Positions 22,805 through 32,400 of a stretch of DNA of 64,000 nt are shown in pieces. Below the pieces are notes generated by a model. It worked only from the letters and a program-made list of their open reading frames with translations. It had not been told where the DNA came from and ran no database searches. Position 1 is the stretch's first letter. Each line of letters starts with the position of its first letter. The position numbers and the translations under genes were made by a program. This DNA is from Mycobacteroides immunogenum (GTDB taxonomy: Bacteria > Actinomycetota > Actinomycetes > Mycobacteriales > Mycobacteriaceae): assembly GCF_001605725.1 (NCBI RefSeq), contig NZ_CP011530.1:1612001-1676000 (forward strand). Direction: 5' to 3'.

Positions 22805-23260
22805 CTACTGATATAGGTACACGGTCTCAGCGGCGCAGGGCGGGCGGTCCTTGCCCTCGATCTCGTACTTGATTCCGTAGGTTGCCTCGACGGTGCCCTT
22901 GTCGCGCAGCTTGGCTGACAGCAGCGTCACATGTCCGCGCACGCGCGCGCCGACATGCAGCGGCGCCGGGAAGCGCACCTTGTTCACTCCGTAGTTGAGC
23001 ACCGCGTCATACGAAGCGATCTCGAGCACTTCGTCCAGGAACGCCGGGGCCAGTGCGAGCGTGAGGTAGCCGTGCACGATGGTGCCGCCGAATGGGCCGG
23101 ATTTGGCGCGTTCGGTGTCGATGTGAATCCACTGCCGGTCACCTGTCGCGTCGGCGAACTCGTTGACCTGTTCCTGGGTGATCTGAACCCAACTGCTGGT
23201 ACCCAATTCGACTCTGCCCAGGGACAGCAGCTCCTGTGGTGTCGCCAGCTTCGTGGACAT
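22805..23260 (-). CDS. MaoC-family (R)-specific enoyl-CoA hydratase
   Basis: About 151 residues from ATG 23260, which is preferred to the upstream GTG/ATG at 23299 because MSTKLATPQELL is the usual family opening. The hydratase-2 motif is FADATGDRQWIHIDTERA (catalytic Asp and His) with GPFGGTIVHGYLTL following. This is a single hotdog domain, similar to M. tuberculosis Rv0130. The expected reaction is hydration of trans-2-enoyl-CoA. It is convergent with the AI-2E gene, with one base between the stops. Confidence 0.85.
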   Translation of the reverse strand: MSTKLATPQELLSLGRVELGTSSWVQITQEQVNEFADATGDRQWIHIDTERAKSGPFGGTIVHGYLTLALAPAFLDEVLEIASYDAVLNYGVNKVRFPAPLHVGARVRGHVTLLSAKLRDKGTVEATYGIKYEIEGKDRPPCAAETVYLYQ

Positions 23261-23406
23261 ACCGCGCGCTCCTTCTCGGGTCGTGGTGCCTGGTCGCATT
23301 ACCGACTGCTCACGCCGGCTGGACTCTTCATACCCGAGATCGCATGCCTGCTACGGGACAATGCCGAAATCCGAACGGGCGCTGAATGCGAGTACTGTTT
23401 GCCGAC

Positions 23407-24090
23407 ATGAGGTGGTCGCTGGCGCTTGTGCTCGCGTTGCTGCTGGCGGTGACGGGCTGCCGACAGGGGGTCGACGGCGAGGCGACCGCGGAGCGGGGAG
23501 CCGGACCGTCTGGACCGATCCAGCCCGCACAGCTCGACCAGCTCCTGACTCCGTCTCTATCGCTCACGGTGACGCCCGGTAAGCCGCTCTTCGAAACCGA
23601 TATGCAATCCGCGCTGTGGACCGGGGCCGATCCCGCGGAGTGTCAGGGAGTTGTCGGGTATGGCCGCCATCCGCTTTTCCCGACGAACTACACCGGTCGT
23701 GAGGCGCGCACACAGACCGACAACCAGTTCCCCAACCAGCACCAGCTCCTCGAGGTTTCGGCCACGTACCCGGCTGACTTCCAGGCGGCGAAATTCCTGG
23801 AGTCGGTCCGCGCGACGGTGTCCAGATGCCAGCGGTCCGTGGCGGCCTGGGGAGACGACGAGAAACGTCATATGGTCACACCCGGTCCGGTGACTCCCGG
23901 CTCACCCGACATGGTGCGGTGGTCTACGAATCTGGATGGAGATCAATGGATTTGCGAGTTCACAATGATCGCCAAGGCGAATGTGATTTCGCAGCTGGTC
24001 ACCTGCTCGCCGGATCGGTCCATCGACAATACGGCGCTATCGAATCAGCGGCTTCAGAAGATCGACGAGCTTGTGAACTCGAAGGTCTGA
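23407..24090 (+). CDS. Exported lipoprotein with PknH-type sensor domain
   Basis: About 227 residues from ATG 23407. The signal sequence RWSLALVLALLLAVTGC ends in a lipobox (Cys18). The mature domain has the layout of the mycobacterial PknH extracellular sensor: four cysteines (DPAECQG, SRCQRS, WICEF, VTCSPD) able to form two disulfides, a conserved F-x-T-N region and a closing LQKIDELVNSKV helix. Stand-alone forms such as LppH/LpqQ are cell-envelope lipoproteins with an unknown ligand. It is convergent with a TetR gene 6 bases downstream. Confidence 0.78.
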   Translation: MRWSLALVLALLLAVTGCRQGVDGEATAERGAGPSGPIQPAQLDQLLTPSLSLTVTPGKPLFETDMQSALWTGADPAECQGVVGYGRHPLFPTNYTGREARTQTDNQFPNQHQLLEVSATYPADFQAAKFLESVRATVSRCQRSVAAWGDDEKRHMVTPGPVTPGSPDMVRWSTNLDGDQWICEFTMIAKANVISQLVTCSPDRSIDNTALSNQRLQKIDELVNSKV

Positions 24091-24096
24091 GCCAGG

Positions 24097-24855
24097 TCAG
24101 GACGCTTCGCGTGCCGCGATGTCTTGGGCGAGCAGGTTCTCTGCCCGTTCGATGATGGCCTCGACGGTGAAGTCGAAGTTGGCATCGGAGATGGTCGCGA
24201 TGGAATGGCCGCGCGTCGCCAGCTCGTGCAGGGTAGGGGCGAGCGTGGCGCTCGGCACCAGAGTGCGGGCCTTTCCTGATGCCGGCATCACGGTGTCCAT
24301 ATGTTCAAGCACCACGATGCCCCGAATGTGCAAGGACAGCGCGAAGTACACATCCAGCGCGTTGTCCGGACTGAAGCCGACACCGATCAGCGTGCGCACG
24401 AGTGACTCCAGGTTTTGGATACTCGCCTGCAGGGCCTCACTGCTGAGTTCACTGGTGCGCATCAGGATGAGCTCGACCAGTACGGGGCGCTCTCGAAACG
24501 CCTGGCGCATCCGGTGGGTGTGGTTGCGCAGCGCGTCCTGCCAGGTTTCGTCGCCAACGAACGGTGCGGCGAAGTGGTACTGCTTGGTCGCGCGGTCGGT
24601 CATCGCGTCGAGTAGCTCATCTTTTTTGCGGAAGTACCAGTAGATACTGGTGACACCGACGTCGAGATGCTTCGCTAGCAGCGGCATGCTCAGCCCACAT
24701 ATGCCAATTTCCTCGGCGAGCTCAAACGCCCCGGCGATGATGTCCTCAGCTGATATCGAGCCGCGGCGCCGCCGTTCCCGCTTGGGGGTGTGTGAAGGGC
24801 TCTGTGTGCTGGTCGTCCTGGCCTCGCGGCCGGCACCGGCATGTCGCATGTGCAA
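24097..24855 (-). CDS. TetR/AcrR-family regulator
   Basis: A 252-residue regulator. An extended basic N terminus (HTPKRERRRRGSISAEDII) precedes a helix-turn-helix reading SMPLLAKHLDVGVTSIYWYF. The C-terminal ligand domain includes FRERPVLVELILMRTSEL and LSLHIRGIVVLEHMD. The ATG at 24855 or at 24849 may be used. There is no divergent partner in close range: the membrane hydrolase gene starts 298 bases away. The target and ligand are unknown. Confidence 0.8.
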   Translation of the reverse strand: MHMRHAGAGREARTTSTQSPSHTPKRERRRRGSISAEDIIAGAFELAEEIGICGLSMPLLAKHLDVGVTSIYWYFRKKDELLDAMTDRATKQYHFAAPFVGDETWQDALRNHTHRMRQAFRERPVLVELILMRTSELSSEALQASIQNLESLVRTLIGVGFSPDNALDVYFALSLHIRGIVVLEHMDTVMPASGKARTLVPSATLAPTLHELATRGHSIATISDANFDFTVEAIIERAENLLAQDIAAREAS

Positions 24856-25153
24856 TCCTCGTCGTGCCCCCGTTGTGTCGCTTTATCCCCGTCCCACCGT
24901 TGAAGGCCCTGATAGCAAGTTGGCAGGATACCGCAGAAACATGGCGGCACGGTTGGCTCCCCGGGGCGGCCAGTTCGCTGCGCCAGGGACGCGGGGCTAC
25001 TTTCCGGGATTTGCGCGGTGGGATCACCAGACGCGGTGGCATGGCGGTCCTGACGTAGCGGCCGTGTTGCAGATCTGGTAATACCCCTGTGCGGTGTGCC
25101 GGCGTGCGGGCACCATTGACACTCAGGCTGGCGGCATCAAGAAGGGTGTGGCA
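24856..25153. other. Divergent spacer upstream of TetR and membrane hydrolase
   Basis: 298 bases without a convincing gene. TTGACA at 25116-25121 could be a -35 element for the plus-strand gene, but no good -10 follows at the right distance. Short frames on both strands have no recognisable protein content. Confidence 0.5.
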
Positions 25154-26884
25154 ATGGCGATAGACAGGGATATCGACAGCGATATCGGCGAGGACCACGA
25201 CGAGGAGCCCGGGGCAGACTCAATCACCACCGACACCGCCAAGCCCGCGCGGGCCGGGTGGTGGGTGAGGCAGTACACCTTCACGGGCACCGCGGTTGGC
25301 CTGGTGTTTCTCTGGCTCTCGATGACCCCGTCGCTGCTTCCACGCGGCCCCCTGTTCCAGGCACTGGTGAGCGGAGGCTCCGGGGCCATCGGTTACGCGC
25401 TCGGCGTGCTGGCGGTATGGCTGGTGCGCTACATGCGGTCCAAGGATTCAAGCCCCAAGGCCCCGCCCATCGCGTGGCGGATTCTCGTCGTGGTCGGGTT
25501 GGTCGGCACGGTCTTGATGATCGTCTGGTTCCACTTTTGGCAGGACCGTGTGCGTGATCTCATGGGCGTACCGAGATTGAGTTTCTGGGCACATCCGCAG
25601 ACCGCGGTGATGTCGATCATTGTGTTGTTTGTTCTCGTGGAGATCGGTCAGCAGATTCGCCGGCTGATCCTGTTCCTCATCGCGCGGCTCAACCGTGTTG
25701 CCCCCAAACGCGTCTCCGCGGTCGTAGCTGTCACGCTGGTGGTAGCCCTGGCGATGGCGCTCATCAACGGTGTGGTCGTCAGAGTGGCCATGGACTTCCT
25801 GAACAACACCTTCTCCGCGGTGAACAACGAGGAGAGCCCGGACAACCCGGCACCAACCACGTCCTTGCGCTCGGGTGGGCCTGGTTCGCTGGTCTCGTGG
25901 GCGTCCCTGGGTAATCAGGGGCGTGCCTTCGTCGGCGGTGGCGCGACCGTTCAGCAGCTCTCGGCATTCAACAAGGCGCCGGCCACCGAACCGATCCGCG
26001 CGTACGCGGGTCTGGAGTCGGCAGACGGCATCAAGGCGGCGGCCGATCTTGCCGCGCGTGAACTCGAACGCGAAGGCGGCCTGCACCGCAAGGTGGTCGC
26101 GGTGGCCACCACAACGGGGACCGGCTGGATCAATCAGGCCGAGGCGGATGCGCTCGAATACATGTACAACGGCGACACCGCCATCGTGAGCATGCAGTAC
26201 TCCTTTCTGCCCAGCTGGCTTTCGTTCCTGGTGGACAAGGAGAACGCGCGTCAGGCGGGGCAGGCATTGTTCGAGGCGGTGTCCGCGCGGGTGCGTGCGA
26301 TGCCGGAAGCCGTGCGGCCCAAGCTCGTGGTGTTCGGCGAGAGCCTCGGATCGTTCGGGGGCGAGGCGCCGTTCCTGTCGGTGAACAACATCGTGGCGCG
26401 CACCGATGGTGCGCTGTTCTCCGGTCCCACGTTCAACAACTCCATGTGGTTGGAGGCGACTCACAACCGCGACGATGGGTCGCCGGAGGTGCTGCCCATC
26501 TACGACAACGGAAGAAACGTTCGATTCGTCTCGCGCCCAGAGGATCTCAATCGTCCCGCGGATCCTTGGGCGCGCCCTCGTATCGTCTATCTCCAGCACG
26601 CGTCGGATCCCATTGCCTGGTTCAATCCCGATCTGATCCTGAGCAAGCCCGACTGGCTGCGCGAACCTCGCGGCTACGACGTGTTGCCCAGCATGGAGTG
26701 GATACCGTTCGTCACCTTCCTGCAGGTATCCGCCGACATGGCCGTCGCGGTGAATGTCCCTGACGGGCATGGCCATGTCTATGTCCAGGCCGTCGCCGAC
26801 GCCTGGGCCGCGGTGTTGCAACCGCCGGGGTGGACACCCGAAAAGACGCAACGGCTGCGGCCGCTGTTGCACTCGGGGGCGTAG
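25154..26884 (+). CDS. Integral-membrane alpha/beta-hydrolase family protein
   Basis: About 576 residues from ATG 25154. The N-terminal half has about four or five membrane helices (FTGTAVGLVFLWLSMTPSLL, LVVVGLVGTVLMIVWFHFW, AVMSIIVLFVLVEIGQQI). The C-terminal half is an alpha/beta-hydrolase domain with the nucleophile elbow VVFGESLGSFG, an acid-bearing loop YLQHASDPIAWF, and a late DGHGHVYV histidine. Actinobacterial genomes usually carry one such membrane hydrolase; the natural substrate is not established, and a lipid ester in the envelope is likely. A GTG/ATG upstream at 25094 would add a non-family leader and is not chosen. Confidence 0.8.
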   Translation: MAIDRDIDSDIGEDHDEEPGADSITTDTAKPARAGWWVRQYTFTGTAVGLVFLWLSMTPSLLPRGPLFQALVSGGSGAIGYALGVLAVWLVRYMRSKDSSPKAPPIAWRILVVVGLVGTVLMIVWFHFWQDRVRDLMGVPRLSFWAHPQTAVMSIIVLFVLVEIGQQIRRLILFLIARLNRVAPKRVSAVVAVTLVVALAMALINGVVVRVAMDFLNNTFSAVNNEESPDNPAPTTSLRSGGPGSLVSWASLGNQGRAFVGGGATVQQLSAFNKAPATEPIRAYAGLESADGIKAAADLAARELEREGGLHRKVVAVATTTGTGWINQAEADALEYMYNGDTAIVSMQYSFLPSWLSFLVDKENARQAGQALFEAVSARVRAMPEAVRPKLVVFGESLGSFGGEAPFLSVNNIVARTDGALFSGPTFNNSMWLEATHNRDDGSPEVLPIYDNGRNVRFVSRPEDLNRPADPWARPRIVYLQHASDPIAWFNPDLILSKPDWLREPRGYDVLPSMEWIPFVTFLQVSADMAVAVNVPDGHGHVYVQAVADAWAAVLQPPGWTPEKTQRLRPLLHSGA

Positions 26885-26925
26885 CGGGCCACCCGTGGGA
26901 GGCGAATGTTCCGTACGGTGGCAAG

Positions 26926-27777
26926 GTGAGCCACACCCTGGGGTCGAGTAACTACGTGACGACCGCCGACGGGCGTGCCTTGCATTATCAGGTGGCGGGC
27001 AGCGGTGAGCCGACGGTTGTCTTCGAATCGGGAATGGGTTTCTCGCGAACCGCGTGGGGCCTGGTGCAACCCCTTGTCGCGCAGCGTTTTCGGTCGGTCG
27101 TCTATGACCGTGCGAACCTCGGGCGCAGCGACGACGATCCTGCACCCCGCACGCTGGAACGGATCACCGCGGATCTGGATGCCCTGCTGGCGGCGCTCGG
27201 CTCGGGTCCCTACATCCTGGTGGGCCACAGCTACGGCGGAACCATCGCGCTGGCCTCGACGGTGGCCGATCCATCCCGCGTGGCGGGTGTTGTGCTCGTC
27301 GACCACTCCGATGAGAACCTCGACGCGTACTACCGGCCAACGTCTCGGGGCCTTCGGCTCCTCGGCGCAGTCCACCGTGCTGTGCTTGACGCGATGGGCA
27401 GGGTGGGCCTGCTGCCACATCTCGTTCGCCGCATGATGCCCCGGATGCCCCGCGATGTTCTCGACGACATGGTGTCCGAAGACCTCACCGCGCGGGCCCG
27501 GCGGGCCGCCGACGAGGAGGACCGCCGGTTCGTCGCGGGGATGACCGGGCTGCGCGATAACCCGCCCGTTCTTGACGGCATCCCGGTCACCGTGATCTCG
27601 GGAGCGCGCGCGGAGCTTCTCAATGAGGAGACCCGATCGGAGCTGAACGCCGCGCATCAGCTGACAGCGCATCGGCTCGGGGCGCGCCATGTCGTGGCCC
27701 GCAAATCCGGGCACCAAGTCGTCCTCACCGAACCACGTCTGATCGCCGACGAGGTGTTCCGGATCGCCGACGCCTAG
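26926..27777 (+). CDS. Alpha/beta-fold hydrolase
   Basis: About 283 residues from GTG 26926; a frame extending back to 26830 overlaps the previous gene by 55 bases and is less likely. It has the oxyanion region VVFESGMGFSRTAW, a YDRANLGRS turn, nucleophile elbow LVGHSYGGTIAL and terminal catalytic His in KSGHQVVL. This is the general esterase/epoxide-hydrolase-type fold; the substrate is not predictable. It starts 41 bases after the membrane hydrolase and may be co-transcribed with it. Confidence 0.8.
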   Translation: MSHTLGSSNYVTTADGRALHYQVAGSGEPTVVFESGMGFSRTAWGLVQPLVAQRFRSVVYDRANLGRSDDDPAPRTLERITADLDALLAALGSGPYILVGHSYGGTIALASTVADPSRVAGVVLVDHSDENLDAYYRPTSRGLRLLGAVHRAVLDAMGRVGLLPHLVRRMMPRMPRDVLDDMVSEDLTARARRAADEEDRRFVAGMTGLRDNPPVLDGIPVTVISGARAELLNEETRSELNAAHQLTAHRLGARHVVARKSGHQVVLTEPRLIADEVFRIADA

Positions 27778-27887
27778 CGGCGCGTGTGTCGCATGTGACA
27801 AGCGTGGCTGACGTGTTTATTGAGGTAGCTGTCGTAATCTGAGGCCCGAGTTCTTCGGAGTGCCCGGAACGGCTTGGTGAGGTAGCA

Positions 27888-28607
27888 GTGGTGTCCATAT
27901 CCCGGCGGGATGTCCTCAGATATGCCGCCGTCCTGCCTGCCGCGGCGGCATTCGGCGGCGCAGCGGCAGGGGCAATCCCACGGGCGAACGCGGCGTCGCT
28001 GGGAACACTGATCGACTATGCCGGCGGCGTCCCCACACCCGAGTCGATCAAGGCCGCCGGGCACCTGGGCGCCATCAGGTACGTGTCCGATCCGCGTAAC
28101 CCGGGGCTGTCGGCGGGTAAGCCCATCAAACTCATCGAGGCACGCGATCTGTACCGGGCCGGCCTCAAGATTGTTTCCAACTATCAGTACGGCAAGCAGG
28201 ACACGGCGGACTGGCTCGGTGGTCGCGATGCGGGGATCAAGCATGCACAGCGAGGTTGGCAGCTACACGTGGCGGCCGGTGGTTCCTACAACGTGCCCAT
28301 CTATGTCTCGATAGACGACAACCCGACCGCTGAGCAGTACAAGAACCAAGTGGCGCCGTACCTGAAGGCGTGGGAGTCGGTAGTGGGGCATGCGCGCACC
28401 GGGCTGTACGGCAACTCCAAGACCATCGATTGGGCCCTGCAGGACGGGCTGTGCTCGTACTTCTGGCAGCACAACTGGGGCACGCCGAAGGGCTTCGTGC
28501 ATCCCGAGGCGCACCTGCATCAATTCGAGATCGACCAGCGCCGGGTCGGTGGAATCGGCGTGGACCTCAATGACATTCTCAAGCCCGATTTCGGGCAGTG
28601 GGCCTAG
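27888..28607 (+). CDS. Tat-exported DUF1906 glycoside-hydrolase-like protein (Rv2525c-like)
   Basis: A 239-residue protein. The Tat signal is SRRDVLRYAAVLPAAAAFGG, with cleavage likely near ANAASLG. The mature part (TLIDYAGGVPTPESIKAAGH, then GLKIVSNYQYG, then NVPIYVSIDD, ending with LHQFEIDQRRVGGIGVDLND) is the DUF1906 TIM-barrel found in lysozyme-like families. Its homologue Rv2525c sits next to fas in M. tuberculosis, as here, though on the same strand as fas in both. It has been linked to cell-wall/beta-lactam phenotypes and lacks a proven activity. Confidence 0.87.
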   Translation: MVSISRRDVLRYAAVLPAAAAFGGAAAGAIPRANAASLGTLIDYAGGVPTPESIKAAGHLGAIRYVSDPRNPGLSAGKPIKLIEARDLYRAGLKIVSNYQYGKQDTADWLGGRDAGIKHAQRGWQLHVAAGGSYNVPIYVSIDDNPTAEQYKNQVAPYLKAWESVVGHARTGLYGNSKTIDWALQDGLCSYFWQHNWGTPKGFVHPEAHLHQFEIDQRRVGGIGVDLNDILKPDFGQWA

Positions 28608-29424
28608 CACCTGATTCGGTGAAAGCGCTGGTGGAGCGTCCGATGATGGGTAGCCCGCGGTGCGACAGTGGTGATCGCGGCCGAGCTTCGGGGGCGATTG
28701 CCGGTGGTGTTTTTTCGGTCTCGTGCCTCGGCTGACTGCACAGATGCCGTCCCGGCGCGTAGTACCGGGCTATCCCGAAGCTCTGCTGATGCCCGAGCCC
28801 GCGTTGCGCCGGATTATTGGTTCGGACCGAGGCGGCCGTCGGTGCGGGGCGGCACGATGGTGTGGTTGAGACTCCAGGCGTTGAGGGGAGTGTTGACGGT
28901 ATCGGTGACCCCTGGCCGGCTGGGTAGGCGGCGATGTGCGTGCCACCAGACAAACATCATTGGTCACATTAGACACATCAGTAACAGGACTGCTTGGGTC
29001 ACAGCAAACATTCAACACCGGTTCTGGGTTTTCGCTGTTCCTGAGCCATCCGCCGAGCCGCTGAACGCGACACGCGCGTATGTGGCCGGCGCCACTCAAA
29101 TTCAATATAACGATTCGATAACAATCTATGTCTGATCTGCGATGTTATACCTACTCGACCGTAACCACCCGCATGCAGCACGTTTGATTTGGCGGTTGGT
29201 TGCCAGCGGCTGGCCTGGTGTTACTGAAGCGGTGGTTACTCCCGCGTAGAACTCGGCAGTAACTATTACGCCAGAAGAAATCGCCACCCCTCTTATGACA
29301 CTCTTAAGTCCAGACCCTGCGGTGATGGTGCAGATGAAGGCGCCACAACACGCCCCGATCGACAGAGACGACGACACGGGTGCGGCTGGACTCACGACTG
29401 ACGGAAAGACGGGTAGGCGGCGAC
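28608..29424. other. Long intergenic region upstream of fas
   Basis: 817 bases. The first 300 bases are GC-rich, and one minus-strand frame gives a short protein-like run (NTPLNAWSLNHTIVPPRTDG) interrupted by a stop, possibly a remnant. About 28,950-29,300 is clearly more AT-rich than the flanking genes and probably carries the fas promoter and operator sites. No complete gene is seen. Confidence 0.5.
29220..29263. promoter_or_regulatory. Cluster of GTTACT motifs upstream of fas (candidate FasR operator)
   Basis: GTTACTG (29220-29226), GTTACT (29235-29240) and the inverted CAGTAAC (29257-29263) lie 162-205 bases before the fas start. Further copies are GTAACC at 29161 and CAGTAAC at 28979-28985. 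Mycobacterial fas is controlled by the TetR-like activator FasR through repeated operators; assignment of these copies to FasR is inference. Confidence 0.4.
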
Positions 29425-32400
29425 GTGACGATCAACGAATACGACAAGGTGACCAGCTCTGAGGACCCCGACGCCAATGGTGCGGTTGATCCGGGTCCCG
29501 GTGCGGGCCCCGCGCTGATCGACCGCCTGGAGTCCGGCGAGCCCTACGCGGTGGCGTTCGGAGGCCAGGGCAGCGACTGGCTGGAGTCGCTCGCGGACCT
29601 GGCAGCCTCGGCCGGTATCGAATCTGAGCTGGCCACCCTCGCGGGTGAGGCCGAGCTGCGGCTGGAGCCCGTCGCCAAGGAGCTCGTCGTTGTTCGTCCC
29701 GTCGGCTTCGCACCGCTCACCTGGGTGCGTGCGCTCACGGCCGAGGAGCCCGTCCCCGCCGCCGCGCAGTTGACCTCGGCCGCGGTTTCGATGCCCGGCG
29801 TGCTGCTGGCCCAGTTGGCCGCTATCCGCGCGCTGAAGATCCAGGGTCTCGATCTGGCGCAGCTGCCGCCCGTCGCCGTCATCGGGCATTCGCAGGGCGT
29901 ACTGGCCGTCGAGGCGCTCAAGGGGCACGGCGCGCGCGATGTCGAACTGTTGGCGATCGCTCAGCTGGTCGGTGCCGCCGCCACTCTGGTCGCGCGTCGG
30001 CGCGGCATCGTGGTGCGGGGAAACCGCACCCCCATGGTGTCGGTGACCAACGTCGACCCCGAGCGCATCAAGGCGCTGCTCGATGAGTTCGCCCAGGACG
30101 TCCGCACCGTGCAGCCGCCCGCGCTGTCCATCCGCAACGGCCGCCGTTCCGTCGTCATCACCGGCACCCCCGAACAGCTGTCGCGTTTTGAGCTGTACTG
30201 CGAGCAGATCGCCGAGCGAGAGGCGGCTGAGCGCAAGGACAAGGTGCGTGGCGGTGCCGTGTTCAGCCCGGTCTTCGACCCGGTCAATGTCGAGGTGGGC
30301 TTCCACACCCCGCGTCTGGCCGACGGTGTCGAGATCGCCGGCCGCTGGGCCGCCGCGGCGGGTCTGGATGTCGAACTGACCAAGGCGCTGACAGAAGCCA
30401 TCCTGGTCACCCCGGTCGACTGGGTGAATGAGGTCAACCATGTGGCCGACGCCGGTGCCCGCTGGATCCTCGACCTTGGTCCCGGAGATCTCCTCACCCG
30501 CCTGACCGCCCCCGTCATCCGCGGGCTGGGCATCGGGATCGTGCCCACAGCCACCCGTGGCGGGCAGCGAAACCTCTTCATGCACGGCGCGGTTCCCGAG
30601 GTCGCCCGCGCGTGGACGTCATTCGCCCCCACCGTGGTGTCACTGCCGGACGGCTCGATCAAGCTTTCCACCAAGTTCACTCGCCTGACCGGCCGTTCGC
30701 CGATCCTGCTGGCGGGTATGACTCCCACCACTGTCGACGCGAAAATCGTTGCGGCAGCTGCAAATGCGGGCCACTGGTCCGAGCTCGCCGGCGGCGGTCA
30801 GGTTACCGAAGAGATCTTCAGTAACCGCATTCAGGAGCTGACGACTCTGCTGGAGCCGGGCCGTCAGATCCAGTTCAACTCGCTGTTCCTGGATCCGTAC
30901 CTGTGGAAGCTGCAGGTGGGCTCGAAGCGCTTGGTGCAGAAGGCTCGTCAGGCCGGCGCGCCGATCGATGGTGTCGTTGTCACGGCGGGCATTCCGGAGC
31001 TGGAAGAGGCCGTCGCGCTCATCGACGAACTCACCGAAATCGGCTTCGCGCACATCGTCTTCAAGCCCGGAACGGTCGAGCAGATTCGCTCGGTGGTGCG
31101 CATCGCGGCCGAGGTGCCCACCCGCCCGATCATCATGCATGTGGAGGGCGGCCGCGCGGGTGGACACCACTCGTGGGAGGATCTCGACGACCTGCTGTTG
31201 GCGACCTACTCGGAGCTGCGTTCGCGTTCCAACATCACCGTCTGTGTGGGCGGTGGCATCGGTACGCCGGAACAGGCCGCCGAATACCTCAGCGGCCGTT
31301 GGGCCTTGAAGTTCGGCTTCCCGCTGATGCCGGTCGACGGCATCCTCGTCGGTACCGCGGCCATGGCCACGCTGGAGGCCACCACCTCGCCGTCCGTCAA
31401 GCAGATGCTGGTCGAGACTCAGGGCACCCCGGAATGGGTGTCCGCCGGAAAGGCGCAGGGCGGCATGGCCTCCGGGCGCAGCCAGCTGGGCGCCGACATC
31501 CACGAGATCGACAATGCGGCATCGCGCTGCGGCCGCCTGCTTGACGACGTCGCCGGTGACGCCGACGCGGTAGCCAAGCGCCGCGACGAAATCATCGCCG
31601 CGATGGAATTGACGGCCAAGCAGTACTTCGGCGACGTCGCGGAGATGACCTACGCGCAGTGGCTGGCGCGTTACGTGGAGCTGTCCATCGGTGAGGGCGA
31701 CAGCACCGCCGACACCGCAGTGGCCCACTCGCCGTGGTTGGACATCACCTGGCGGGATCGCTTCGAGCAGATGCTGAAGCGCGCCGAGGCTCGTTTGCAC
31801 CCCAAGGACTTCGGGCCCGTCGAGACCCTGTTCGTGGACGACACGCTGCTGGAGCGCCCGGCCGACGCCATCGCGGCCTTGCTGCAGCGTTACCCCGAGG
31901 CAGAGTCCATCAAGCTGCACCCGGCCGATGTGCCCTTCTTTGTCGCGCTGTGCAAGAGCCTGGGTAAGCCCGTCAACTTCGTGCCCGTCATCGACAAGGA
32001 TGTGCGGCGCTGGTGGCGCAGCGACTCGCTGTGGCAGGCGCACGATGCCCGCTACACCGCCGAGCAGGTCTGCATCATTCCCGGCACCGCCGCGGTGGCA
32101 GGCATCACCCGGGTCGACGAGCCGGTGGGTGACCTGCTGAACCGGTTCGAGCAGAAGGCCATCGACGAAGTGGTAGCCGCCGGTGTCGAGCCGCTGCCGG
32201 TGCGTTCGCGCCTGCGTCGCCGCTGGGATGTCGAGGGCCCGCTGGCCACCGTCCTGGACGCGCCAGATGTGCTGTGGTCCGGACGTATTGCCGTCAACCC
32301 GGTGCACCGGATCGCCCCCGATGGCGCCTGGCAGGTCTTCGAAGACCGCACCGCTTCACACCCGTCGACCGGTGCACGTCTGGAGGTCACCGGCGACGAC

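Noticed and set aside
25448..27145. 565-codon open frame opposite the membrane hydrolase
   Set aside because: Antisense frame caused by GC-rich third positions; it spans two clear plus-strand hydrolase genes and has no protein-like hydrophobic pattern.
28668..29135. 155-codon frame in the fas upstream region
   Set aside because: No family resemblance, odd composition, and it crosses the AT-rich promoter region; treated as non-coding.
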